64,000 nucleotides of DNA from Granulosicoccus sp036478595 (GTDB taxonomy: Bacteria; Pseudomonadota; Gammaproteobacteria; Granulosicoccales; Granulosicoccaceae). The stretch covers positions 124,001 through 188,000 of the forward strand of contig JAZGEF010000034.1 in assembly GCA_036478595.1 (NCBI GenBank), written 5' to 3'. Positions 45,145 to 53,752 of this stretch are shown one piece after another (the first letter of the stretch is position 1; the number at the start of each line of letters is the position of its first letter). The notes under the pieces were generated by a model. The model was given only the letters and a program-made list of their open reading frames with translations. It did not search any database and had not been told where the DNA came from. The position numbers and the translations under genes were made by a program.

Positions 45145-46032
45145 ATGTCCACTGAAGATTCCCGCAAGTCCGTCATCGGGTATACCGCCGCTTTTTCCGT
45201 CATGGTAATCTGGGCCACTTGGTTAGTGGCGAGCCGGGCAGGAGCCCAATCGCCTCTAACGATCTATGATCACGCCGTTTTACGCTATGGCGTATCTTCT
45301 ATTGTGGCTTTACCCATCGTGTTGTATTACCGGCCTTGGCGCACAATGTCATGGAAGCGTATTGCTATTGTCAGTTTTCTGTTGGGGCCGATTTATATAT
45401 TGGCTGTGTTTCTAGCATTTCAATATGCGCCGGCGGCTCACGGCGGTATTTTTATGAATGGTGCCTTGCCGGCGGTCACTTTGTTTATCTCATGGATTCT
45501 GTTTAAGCAGCGTGTTCACAAATTGCAGCTTTTAGGTGTATTGTTGATCATCATCGGTGCTACCTTGGCTGTTATTGATGCAGCAGAACTCTCATTAGTA
45601 GATGCCTGGATAGGCGACGGATTGTTTTTTATCTCAGCAGTATTTTTCTCCGCTTATCTAATTGCGGCCCGGGTTTGGAATGTCACCACCACGCAAGTCT
45701 TGTTTTGTAGTTCGGTAATCAATGCGATGTTGTTTGTGCCTATTTGGTTTTGGTTTCTACCCAGTGGGTTTGCTGAGGCGAGCCAATCGCAATTTTTAAT
45801 TCAAATGTTATATCAGGGTTTGATACCGGGTTTGATTGGTTTGTTGCTGGTAGCCACTGCCACGCGAAATATTGGGCCGTCCTCCACGGCGGCATTTATG
45901 GCTGGAGTGCCTGCCTTAGGCTCCATTCTGGGTGTTGTGTTGTTAAATGAAATGCTCGGCGGGCTGGGTTGGTTGAGCATTTTGGTGCTAACGCCGGGTA
46001 TCTTGCTGGTGGCTTTTTTTAGTGCGAAGTAG
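45145..46032 (+). CDS. EamA family (DMT) transporter
   Basis: This 295-aa inner-membrane protein has about ten TM helices arranged as two EamA repeats, the first with ATWLVASRAGAQSPLTIYD and the second near GLIGLLLVATATRNIGPSST. Such transporters move amino acids or other metabolites, often outward. A GTG at 45124 is in frame, but ATG 45145 is preferred. It lies between a PhyH enzyme and a ureohydrolase gene. Confidence 0.85.
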   Translation: MSTEDSRKSVIGYTAAFSVMVIWATWLVASRAGAQSPLTIYDHAVLRYGVSSIVALPIVLYYRPWRTMSWKRIAIVSFLLGPIYILAVFLAFQYAPAAHGGIFMNGALPAVTLFISWILFKQRVHKLQLLGVLLIIIGATLAVIDAAELSLVDAWIGDGLFFISAVFFSAYLIAARVWNVTTTQVLFCSSVINAMLFVPIWFWFLPSGFAEASQSQFLIQMLYQGLIPGLIGLLLVATATRNIGPSSTAAFMAGVPALGSILGVVLLNEMLGGLGWLSILVLTPGILLVAFFSAK

Positions 46033-46110
46033 ATTATGCTGGTAACGCGGTTAGTGACTCCGATATGTAAGGTACGGTAGTATGGCGGCAGTTTCTATGC
46101 GAGTATTAAT

Positions 46111-47079
46111 ATGAGTCACGACGACTTCCCCAAATTCACCGAACCAATGACTCGCGCACGTTATGTTGGTGTGCCAACTTTTTTCAGAGCGCCCTGGAAA
46201 GAAGATCTAGACGATGTTGATATCGGTATTATCGGTGTGCCATTTGATGGCGGTGTGACTAATCGTCCTGGCTCGCGGCATGGGCCTCGTGAAGTCCGTA
46301 ATCAATCAACCTTGGTGCGCATGAAAAATCAGGCTACTGGTGTGTCGCCACACGAGCTGTGTCGAGTAGCGGATATTGGTGATGCTTGGGTGCCTTCACC
46401 GTTTGAACTGCTTGCTAGTCATAAGGCCATTCAAGATACATTCGAACGAGTTATCCAAAAAGGTATTTTGCCACTAGCAGTGGGTGGTGATCACTCGGTG
46501 TCGTTACCCATATTTAGAGCGCTTGCCAAAAACGGGCCTATCGGCATGATCCATATCGACGCACATTGCGATACAGGTGACGATTACATGGGTTCCAAGT
46601 TTCATCATGGTGCACCGTTTAGCCGAGCTGTGGAAGAGGGCTTGCTTGATCCCAAACGCACTATTCAAATCGGCATTCGTGGTTCGGTTAATGATTTGGA
46701 CCTATGGAAGTTTAGCCATGACAGTGGAATGCGCGTGATGTACATGGAAGAGTTTTATCAGTTAGGCGTTGAAGAAACCATAAAAGAGGCAAAGCGTATT
46801 GTTGGTAACGGCCCTGTGTACATTAGCTTTGACATAGACAGCCTTGACCCTGCTTTTGCACCGGGTACTGGTACACCAGAAATTGGTGGGCTTACTACGC
46901 TTGAAGCGCAGCTGTTAATACGCGGTTGCCACGGGCTCAATATTGTAGGTGCTGATATGGTTGAAGTAGCGCCATCATTTGATATGTCAGGCACTACTGC
47001 AATGGTGGGAGCCAACATTTTATTCGAGCTGCTCTGTGTAGCAAGTGAGTCGCTGGCAGTTAGGTCAGCGTCGTCCTGA
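46111..47079 (+). CDS. Agmatinase/guanidino-acid hydrolase (ureohydrolase family)
   Basis: This 322-aa ureohydrolase splits a guanidino compound into urea and an amine. The metal-binding motifs are all present: GGDHSVSLP (about 126-134), DAHCDTGDDY (about 150-159) and SFDIDSLDPAFAPGTGTPE (about 233-251). The family includes agmatinase, guanidinobutyrase, guanidinopropionase and guanidine hydrolases, and the sequence alone does not decide among them. The betaine-type ABC importer genes follow 115 bases downstream, which suggests an imported substrate. Confidence 0.88.
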   Translation: MSHDDFPKFTEPMTRARYVGVPTFFRAPWKEDLDDVDIGIIGVPFDGGVTNRPGSRHGPREVRNQSTLVRMKNQATGVSPHELCRVADIGDAWVPSPFELLASHKAIQDTFERVIQKGILPLAVGGDHSVSLPIFRALAKNGPIGMIHIDAHCDTGDDYMGSKFHHGAPFSRAVEEGLLDPKRTIQIGIRGSVNDLDLWKFSHDSGMRVMYMEEFYQLGVEETIKEAKRIVGNGPVYISFDIDSLDPAFAPGTGTPEIGGLTTLEAQLLIRGCHGLNIVGADMVEVAPSFDMSGTTAMVGANILFELLCVASESLAVRSASS

Positions 47080-47194
47080 TCTGGGTCGTGGGCTGGATCG
47101 GCTTTGACATAGCTGGGTGGCTCAGTACACTGGTGTGGCAAACCATAAGAATGGCCGATTTAATTCGGAATATTACGATTGAGGAGATACATTT

Positions 47195-48151
47195 ATGAAA
47201 TTAAAACACGCAATTAAGGTGTTATGTGCAGGATCTGTGCTCGCAAGTGCATCAATCGCGCAAGCAGCAGATGTTGTCATTGGTGTGCCTAACTGGCCAT
47301 CCGTGCGCGTAACCGCTCACGTACTTAAAGTGGCGATGGAAGACAACCTGGGCCTTGAAGTCGAACTTCAAAACGGTACCAACCCCGTTGTTTTTGAAGC
47401 GATGGATTCAGGTGCCATGCACGTTCATCCTGAAGTTTGGTTACCTAACCAAACCAACCTTAACAACAAATTTGTTAAGGAGAAGCAAAGCGTAAGGCAA
47501 AACCCTAATGGTGTAGCGGGCGATCAAGCTATGTGTGTTACTGCAGGTACTGCTGAGCGTACTGGTATTGCCAACCTTGCCGATCTTACTGATCCAGACA
47601 TGGCCAAAAAATTCGACACCGACGGTGACGGCAAGGGCGAAATCTGGATTGGTGCTGCTGGTTGGGCTTCAACTAATGTTGAAAAGATTCGCGCCAAGTC
47701 ATATGGCTACGATCAAACAATGAACCTGAAGGAGATGGATGAAACTCTAGCGCTTGCTGAGGTGGATAACGCGGTAGCGCAAGACAAAGACATCGTCTTT
47801 TTCTGCTATACGCCGCATCATATGTTTGCTCTGCATGAGCTGGTCATCCTAAAAGAGCCTGCACATGATGAATCTAAGTGGACCGTTGTTCAGCCTACTG
47901 ATGATCCAGAATGGCTTGATAAATCTGAAGCCGGTGTTGCATGGTCAACTGCTTACTTGCACATTCACTATGCAGCATCTTTAGAGACTAATCAGCCTGA
48001 AGCTGCAGCCATGTTAGCTAAAGTAAAGCTTGATACCGCCACGGTATCTGCCATGACCTACGCATTGGTTGTTGATAAACAAGATCCAGCAGAATTTGCC
48101 GCTAAGTGGGTTGCTGATAATGCAGAGATCGTTGATAGTTGGTTGCAATAG
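47195..48151 (+). CDS. Glycine betaine/proline-type ABC substrate-binding protein (OpuAC/ProX)
   Basis: This 318-aa periplasmic protein has a signal peptide ending ASIAQA (about residue 24). The mature start DVVIGVPNWPSVRVTAHVLK and later WLPNQTN and IWIGAAGWAS match OpuAC proteins that hold quaternary amines in an aromatic cage. GAGGAG lies upstream of the ATG. An intrinsic terminator separates it from the ATPase gene, which should make it the most abundant product of the operon. Confidence 0.88.
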   Translation: MKLKHAIKVLCAGSVLASASIAQAADVVIGVPNWPSVRVTAHVLKVAMEDNLGLEVELQNGTNPVVFEAMDSGAMHVHPEVWLPNQTNLNNKFVKEKQSVRQNPNGVAGDQAMCVTAGTAERTGIANLADLTDPDMAKKFDTDGDGKGEIWIGAAGWASTNVEKIRAKSYGYDQTMNLKEMDETLALAEVDNAVAQDKDIVFFCYTPHHMFALHELVILKEPAHDESKWTVVQPTDDPEWLDKSEAGVAWSTAYLHIHYAASLETNQPEAAAMLAKVKLDTATVSAMTYALVVDKQDPAEFAAKWVADNAEIVDSWLQ

Positions 48152-48208
48152 TCAGGGTTAATTTTGTAAGTAAAAAACGACTTGATAGAACGAGTTAATA
48201 GTAAAACT

Positions 48209-48237
48209 AACGGGAGCATATTTGTGCTCCCGTTTTT
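48209..48237 (+). terminator. Intrinsic terminator/attenuator between binding protein and ATPase
   Basis: The stem AACGGGAGCA / TGCTCCCGTT (10 bp) with a 6-base loop is followed by a run of Ts. It lies 58 bases after the binding-protein stop and 27 bases before the ATPase start, and so can set the usual excess of binding protein over transporter. Confidence 0.85.
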
Positions 48238-48263
48238 GTTTGTGCGGCCAGGAGAGATAAACG

Positions 48264-49313
48264 GTGAGTGAAGACGTCATAACCCTAAAAAATGTCTGGA
48301 AGATATTTGGTGATCGTGCTCAGGAAGCCATGAGTGCTATCGAGGAACGTGGTTTAACCAAACCGGAAGTTCTGTCAGAATTTGCTTGTGTGGTGGGTAT
48401 CGCCGACTGCTCATTTGAAGTGAAAAGAGGCGAGATATTTTGCGTGATGGGTTTGTCCGGCTCTGGTAAATCTACGATGGTCAGGCATCTGAATCGATTG
48501 ATCGAACCCACCGCGGGTGCCATTTCGGTTTTGGGTAAGGATATGTTGTCACTTAAGGGTGATGCACTACGTGAGATGCGTGCCAATAATATTGGCATGG
48601 TGTTTCAGCATATGGCGTTGCTACCGCATCGTACTGTTCGCGATAACGTGGGTTTCCCGCTGCAAATACGTGGTGAGCCAAAATCCCGTCGTTGGGAGGT
48701 GTCTCAGCACTGTCTAAACATGGTTAACCTTGATGGCTATGAAGACCGCTTTCCCAGAGAACTCTCCGGTGGTATGCAGCAGCGTGTTGGTTTGGCGCGA
48801 GCGCTGGCCTCCGATCCAGAAGTGTTATTGATGGACGAACCATTCTCGGCACTGGATCCATTGATACGTAGGCAACTACAAGATCAATTTATGGCCTTGT
48901 CTGCAGAACTTAATAAAACCACGGTGTTTATTACGCATGATTTGGATGAAGCCATTCGCATCGGTAATCGCATCGCGATAATGAAAGATGGGCGCATCGT
49001 ACAAATAGGCACGCCCGAACAAATCGTAACTGACCCAGCGGACGATTACGTTAGAGACTTTGTTGAAGGAATCTCCAAACTTAAATTAGTATTCGCTAAT
49101 TCCATCATGGAACCATTGGACGCCTATCTGGCTGCAAATGGGGATGACCTCGCATCGTGTCCACGCGCTGATCACGGTGTTGATTTAGATCAGTTAATCG
49201 ATCTCTCCACAACAACTGAACACCCGATCGTGATTCAAGATGATGACAATAACGATGTGGGTGTCGTGACGAAATCAAGGTTACTCAAAGGCATACAAGG
49301 GGGCAAGGCATGA
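48264..49313 (+). CDS. proV: Glycine betaine/proline-type ABC ATPase (ProV)
   Basis: This 349-aa ATPase has the ProV-type N-terminus (ALKNV-like ITLKNVWKIFGDRAQEAMSA), Walker A GLSGSGKST, signature LSGGMQQR, Walker B VLLMDEPFSALDP and H-loop ITHDLDEAI. The C-terminal 90 residues form a reduced CBS-like regulatory region (EHPIVIQDDDNNDVGVVTKS). Its stop overlaps the permease start by 4 bases (ATGA). The start is GTG at 48264. Confidence 0.88.
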   Translation: MSEDVITLKNVWKIFGDRAQEAMSAIEERGLTKPEVLSEFACVVGIADCSFEVKRGEIFCVMGLSGSGKSTMVRHLNRLIEPTAGAISVLGKDMLSLKGDALREMRANNIGMVFQHMALLPHRTVRDNVGFPLQIRGEPKSRRWEVSQHCLNMVNLDGYEDRFPRELSGGMQQRVGLARALASDPEVLLMDEPFSALDPLIRRQLQDQFMALSAELNKTTVFITHDLDEAIRIGNRIAIMKDGRIVQIGTPEQIVTDPADDYVRDFVEGISKLKLVFANSIMEPLDAYLAANGDDLASCPRADHGVDLDQLIDLSTTTEHPIVIQDDDNNDVGVVTKSRLLKGIQGGKA

Positions 49314-50881
49314 CTGATACTGGCCTCGAAGCATCACCTAGTTCATTAGATGCATCAGTTTCAGAGTTTGCTCAAGAGAACGCGCAATATTACTCAACAC
49401 AATTCTCGAAAATCCAAGGCACGACTGGTTTCGCGTTTTCCTGGAACACGATGGCGGCAGTGTTCGGGCCCCTATGGGGTGCGGTACGTGGTGCTTGGGG
49501 TTTTTTCTGGACGTTTCTGGTGCTCGAACTATTTGCATTAGTGCAGATTGGCCGTGGATTATGGGGAGAATTGGGCGCTGATCAAATTGCCCGTTATGAA
49601 AAGCTGCTCGTCAACATCTCTAAACGAGAACAGCAAGCTAAAGATTTAATCGCAGCCGGTGATGCAGCCTCAGCCGAAGCTAAGCTCAAGATTGCTGACA
49701 ACCTTAAACGTGTTGCTGCTGAGGCTCAAGATAAAGCAGAGCTTGCATCCAATGAGGCCACATCAATTTTAGTGACAGGGCTGGTGTTGATGGTTGTGGT
49801 TAAGTTGCTAGAAGGGTTTTTAGCCAATCGTAGCTACGAAAAACAGTATCTTAAATGGCGTGCTAATCCTGCAGTTCAATCCGGTATTAATCGAGCGAAT
49901 GTTTGGTTTGGTGGCTTTTTACTGATTGCTATTTGGCCGCTGACTTTATTTCGTTTTACTGTGTCTGACCCTGATGGCAAACTCAGTAAGTTAACGGGTG
50001 GTTTTATCGGTGACAAAATTACCATTACTGAGTTTCCGGTTGGGCGTGAGTATTTCTCGTCACTTGCTAGAAAAGGTGATGCCGGATTTGATTGGTTAGC
50101 GCTTAATTTTAGCGATGTATTCGAAGGAATTACCAAGGTCATTCGCTCAGTGCTTGATGCCTTAGAGATTATATTGATTCAAACTCCGTGGCCTGTCGTA
50201 ATGATAGTGATTGTCGTCATGGCTTTTAGGCTTGCTGGTATTCGCGTGGCAATATTTACCGCAGCATCACTGATGTATCTTGCGTTTATGGGCTTATGGG
50301 AGATGTCCATGATCACTGTTGCTTTGATTGGGGCGGGTGCATTTTTATGCGTAATTATGGGTATTCCTCTAGGCATCTGGTTTGGCAAATCCAAACGTGC
50401 ATACACCTTTGCAGAGCCAGTGCTCGACTTTATGCAAACCATGCCAGCATTTGTATACCTAATACCGATCATTGCTTTTTTTGGTACCGGTAAGCCGCCT
50501 GGTGTACTAGCCACGCTAATATTCGCGATGCCTCCGGTTATAAGGCTAACTGCCTTGGGTATGCGAGGTGTACCCGAAACAACCAAAGAGGCAGCAACGG
50601 CATTTGGTTGTTCTAAGTGGCAGTTGCTCACCAATGTTGAACTACCGCTGGCGATGCCATCAATCATGACGGGTATCAACCAGACGATCTTGATGTCGTT
50701 GTCAATGGTGGTTATTGCATCGCTTATCGGTGCAGAAGGGTTGGGCGCACTGATTCTTGAAGCGCTACAGTACGCGGCTAAGGGCCAGGGTTTGCTCGGT
50801 GGTTTGGCAATCTTGCTCTGCGCGATGGTTATCGATCGAATAGCGCAGGGTATGTATCGTCGCAAGGTAGCGGGTGATTAG
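49310..50881 (+). CDS. proW: Glycine betaine/proline-type ABC permease (ProW) with long N-terminal extension
   Basis: This 523-aa permease has its conserved transport domain in the last 240 residues (ETTKEAATAFGCSKWQLLTN coupling loop; IASLIGAEGLGALIL). Before it lie about 280 residues with an aromatic-rich segment (GFAFSWNTMAAVFGPLWGAV), TM helices and a charged helical stretch (about 95-145; KREQQAKDL, AEAKLKIADNLKRVAAEA). ProW proteins are usually 300-350 aa, so the extension is unusual. It forms a unit with the upstream ATPase. Confidence 0.87.
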   Translation: MTDTGLEASPSSLDASVSEFAQENAQYYSTQFSKIQGTTGFAFSWNTMAAVFGPLWGAVRGAWGFFWTFLVLELFALVQIGRGLWGELGADQIARYEKLLVNISKREQQAKDLIAAGDAASAEAKLKIADNLKRVAAEAQDKAELASNEATSILVTGLVLMVVVKLLEGFLANRSYEKQYLKWRANPAVQSGINRANVWFGGFLLIAIWPLTLFRFTVSDPDGKLSKLTGGFIGDKITITEFPVGREYFSSLARKGDAGFDWLALNFSDVFEGITKVIRSVLDALEIILIQTPWPVVMIVIVVMAFRLAGIRVAIFTAASLMYLAFMGLWEMSMITVALIGAGAFLCVIMGIPLGIWFGKSKRAYTFAEPVLDFMQTMPAFVYLIPIIAFFGTGKPPGVLATLIFAMPPVIRLTALGMRGVPETTKEAATAFGCSKWQLLTNVELPLAMPSIMTGINQTILMSLSMVVIASLIGAEGLGALILEALQYAAKGQGLLGGLAILLCAMVIDRIAQGMYRRKVAGD

Positions 50882-50900
50882 TCGCAGTTGCTGGCACTTA

Positions 50901-51602
50901 TTATTGGCAACTCATAGCAAACTCGTGAATACGAGCAACTAATAAATCCAGCGTATCAATAATCGGTACGCTGGAGTCAAGCTGTTTGCTTAACAGCGAA
51001 AATTCTGTACATCCCACCACTAAACACTTTGCACCTTTTTCGATGCATTGATTGGCTGCTAGTTGCATCGTGTTTATTTCAGTATCGCTAACACCTGTGG
51101 CTTTAATACGCCTTATTGTGGCGAGTATATTCCCAAGGTCATCGGGCCAAACCGTGCTGAGCTGGTGCGGGGCAAATAGGCCTTCAAAAAGATTGATGCC
51201 TATTGTTGCAGGTGAGGCCAGCATTCCCACGTTGTCATTTGGCTCGCATTTAGCGGTAACTGCTGTGGATGCCATATCCAGCATATTCAATAATGGAATC
51301 GAAACCGCATCAGTAATTGATTGCGAGAAATGATGTGCGGTATTGCACGGCATTGCGAGTGCTTGAGCGCCAGCAGTTTCTAAACCTTTGGCCATCTGTG
51401 CCAGGACAGGGCCTGGATCATTACCTTGTTGGTGAAGTATCCAATCAAGCCTGGACGGTACCTGCGGGTTCATGTCCACCAATAGTGGTAGGTGACTCAC
51501 GTCGTCTTCAGCTTGAACCGAGTCCAGCACACGCTGTTGTAATAACAACGTAGCTTGGGGGCCCATGCCCCCAAGAATACCGACTCGTTTAAACTGATTC
51601 AT
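50901..51602 (-). CDS. Aspartate/glutamate racemase family protein
   Basis: This 233-aa cofactor-independent racemase has the two catalytic Cys motifs, AMPCNTAHH (about 80-88) and VVGCTEFSLL (about 194-203), and the start VGILGGMGPQATLLLQQRVL. It interconverts L- and D-forms of an acidic amino acid. It lies 21 bases downstream of the CuyA-like gene and is probably co-transcribed, so a racemised substrate for that PLP enzyme is conceivable. Confidence 0.86.
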   Translation of the reverse strand: MNQFKRVGILGGMGPQATLLLQQRVLDSVQAEDDVSHLPLLVDMNPQVPSRLDWILHQQGNDPGPVLAQMAKGLETAGAQALAMPCNTAHHFSQSITDAVSIPLLNMLDMASTAVTAKCEPNDNVGMLASPATIGINLFEGLFAPHQLSTVWPDDLGNILATIRRIKATGVSDTEINTMQLAANQCIEKGAKCLVVGCTEFSLLSKQLDSSVPIIDTLDLLVARIHEFAMSCQ

Positions 51603-51623
51603 TAAGTAGATTTGATTTGTAGT

Positions 51624-52640
51624 TTAAGAAATCCAGCGATTGGAAAAATCAAACGCAGCGTTGTAACCAAATAAAGCAACCGAACCACCCGTATGAAGAA
51701 ATACTACTCGCTCACCTTTCTTGAAATGACCTTTACGGATCAAATCGATAAAGCCAGCCGCACCCTTTGCCGAGTAAACTGGGTCAAGCAGGATCGCTTC
51801 AAGTTCTGCAAACATTGAGATTGCCTGTAGGCCACTCTCTGTTGGGATGCCGTAGCCTTCACCAACATAATCGGTGTTAGCAATAACATCTTCACGTTGA
51901 ACTACGCCTGGGCAGCCGATTTTTTCAGCTGTTTTAACTGCAAGATTATAAACGTTCTCCTCTTGTTTCTGTTTGGGAGCACGCACACCAATACCGAGTA
52001 ATGGAATGTTGGCATTCATCGCTTTTAAGCCAACAATCAAACCTGCTTGCGTGCCTGCACTTCCAGTGGCATGAACGATGTGATCAATTTTAAGTGCGCG
52101 GTCATTGAATTGCCCAAGCATCTCGAATGCACAGTTAACGTAACCCAGTGCGCCAGTAGGGTTTGAACCGCCACCTGGGATGGTGTAAACCTTTTTACCT
52201 TTAGCGCGATAAGTTTCAGCAATCTTTTCCATCTCGGCGTTCATGTCGAGACCATCAGAGAATTTTTCCGTGGTTGCGCCGTGTAGGTGATCGAGGATTA
52301 CGTTTCCGTTGTGGTTGTAGTTATCGTTGTTAGAGTGAGTACGATCTTCTAACAAGATGTGGCATTGCATACCAAGCTTGGCGGCAAAGGCTGCAGTTTG
52401 GCGTGCATGGTTTGATTGAGTGGCACCTTGAGTCATCACCATCTCAGCGCCTTCAAGCTGCGCTTCGGCCATTAAGAATTCAAGCTTACGAGTTTTGTTG
52501 CCACCAGTTGATAAGCCGGTGCAGTCATCACGTTTTATCCAAATTTCGGGGCCACCTAGTTCTGCTGTTAAGCGATCCATGCGTTCTAGTGGCGTAGGTA
52601 GGTGAGCCATGAAGTGGCGTGGGTAGCGAGCAAGATGCAT
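51624..52640 (-). CDS. PLP-dependent D-cysteine desulfhydrase / L-cysteate sulfo-lyase (CuyA-like)
   Basis: This 338-aa fold-type II PLP enzyme of the ACC deaminase family begins MHLARYPRHFMAHLPTPLER and has the PLP Lys in STGGNKTRKLEF (about 51-54), then TQGATQSNHARQTAAF and IPGGGSNPTGALGYV. The start and spacing resemble CuyA, which releases sulfite, ammonia and pyruvate from L-cysteate, as well as DcyD. Substrate choice (cysteate, D-cysteine, ACC) cannot be settled by eye. Starts at 52736 and 52673 are in frame, but the family begins at 52640. It is divergent from a LysR gene. Confidence 0.8.
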   Translation of the reverse strand: MHLARYPRHFMAHLPTPLERMDRLTAELGGPEIWIKRDDCTGLSTGGNKTRKLEFLMAEAQLEGAEMVMTQGATQSNHARQTAAFAAKLGMQCHILLEDRTHSNNDNYNHNGNVILDHLHGATTEKFSDGLDMNAEMEKIAETYRAKGKKVYTIPGGGSNPTGALGYVNCAFEMLGQFNDRALKIDHIVHATGSAGTQAGLIVGLKAMNANIPLLGIGVRAPKQKQEENVYNLAVKTAEKIGCPGVVQREDVIANTDYVGEGYGIPTESGLQAISMFAELEAILLDPVYSAKGAAGFIDLIRKGHFKKGERVVFLHTGGSVALFGYNAAFDFSNRWIS

Positions 52641-52721
52641 AAGAGGAAGCCTAGTAAATGATGAGTCATGCATGTTACTCAGGCTGATAAAGCCTTTCAA
52701 TTGCAAAATTCGTCGGCTAAC

Positions 52722-52736
52722 ATGCAGTATCTGCAT
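52722..52736. promoter_or_regulatory. LysR-type box (T-N11-A palindrome)
   Basis: ATGCAG-TAT-CTGCAT is a perfect 15-bp palindrome containing the T-N11-A core (52723 and 52735). It lies 17 bases before the LysR start and about 80 bases upstream of the CuyA-like start, the usual place for a LysR regulator to control itself and a divergent target. Confidence 0.7.
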
Positions 52737-52753
52737 ATTGTGACGCTTTTGAC

Positions 52754-53656
52754 ATGCAACAGGACTGGTTAGAAGACCTTCTTGCCGTATTAGACGCAGG
52801 TTCGCTCACGGCAGCCGCGGAACAACGGTTCCTTACGCAATCAGCCTTTACCAGGCGAATGCGTGCGATGGAATCTGCGATGGGCACTCAGCTGCTTGAT
52901 CGCACACGCAAACCGGCGCAGTTGCTGCCACATATTATCGAACAGGAAGCCGAGATGCGCAGCTTGATTACTCGGCTCAATAGCTTGCGCAGTGCATTGA
53001 GCAACCCTCAGGCTTCACTTGGCGACAGAGTGTCCTTGGCATGCCAACACACTATTGCCACCACCATATCGCCCAGGCTCATTAGGCAGTTAACCAGAGA
53101 GGGTGATATCAACGTTAGCGTTAAGGCCACCACACGTGATGATTGTCTGATGCAGTTGCTGACATCTGATGTCGATCTAGCCATTGTGTTCGATACGGCA
53201 GCCGAAGCTAGTAGCCGGGGCCAGGCGGGTCTACTCGAAGAGGTGCTAGGAGAAGACAAAATGGTACCGGTGGTAGCTGCTGAATTTAAAGCGCCCTTAT
53301 TGGAATCGCTAGACGAAGGATTGTTGCGGATTGTCTCTTACCCAAAATCCATCTACTTTGGATCAATGTTGGAATCGCATTTTTTAAGCAGCCTTGCTTA
53401 CGATTGCCAAATTGTTCGCACGGCGGAAACCGGCTTAGCATTGGCCGCTCTGCACTACATACTGGAAGGGATTGGAATAGGGTGGCTACCCATGTCGATT
53501 GCCGGAGATGATATAGATAAGGGTAAGTTGATTGATCTATCCGACCGATTGCCCTCGCAAGAACTGCTTATCACCATCGTGCGTTTAAGAGCGTCTATAT
53601 CGCCACTGGCAGAAGTTGTTTGGCAAAAAATAGTCGCAGAGTTGCAGGCAGAGTAG
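52754..53656 (+). CDS. LysR family transcriptional regulator
   Basis: This 300-aa regulator has the N-terminal winged helix (LLAVLDAGSLTAAAEQRFLT, then SAFTRRMRAMESAMGTQLLD) and a periplasmic-binding-like effector domain from about residue 90. It is divergent from the CuyA-like/racemase pair, with a palindromic LysR box in between, and probably activates that pair in response to the substrate. Confidence 0.88.
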   Translation: MQQDWLEDLLAVLDAGSLTAAAEQRFLTQSAFTRRMRAMESAMGTQLLDRTRKPAQLLPHIIEQEAEMRSLITRLNSLRSALSNPQASLGDRVSLACQHTIATTISPRLIRQLTREGDINVSVKATTRDDCLMQLLTSDVDLAIVFDTAAEASSRGQAGLLEEVLGEDKMVPVVAAEFKAPLLESLDEGLLRIVSYPKSIYFGSMLESHFLSSLAYDCQIVRTAETGLALAALHYILEGIGIGWLPMSIAGDDIDKGKLIDLSDRLPSQELLITIVRLRASISPLAEVVWQKIVAELQAE

Positions 53657-53695
53657 ATGCTGGGTTTGCGAATAACATTACGTATCTGTTTACGC

Positions 53696-53718
53696 CAGCA
53701 CTCCCGAAGGAGTGGCTG
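53696..53718. terminator. Possible terminator between convergent genes
   Basis: CACTCC-CGAA-GGAGTG, extended by CAG/CTG across a bulge, lies between the LysR stop and the nucleotidase stop. It is followed by an A/T-rich tract. Weak but well placed. Confidence 0.4.
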
Positions 53719-53752
53719 CCTATTTAAAAATTTTAGAGTAAGTTGTGCAAGC

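Noticed and set aside
50179..50865. 228-codon minus-strand frame opposite the ProW permease
   Set aside because: Antisense shadow of a membrane-protein gene; no start signal or family.
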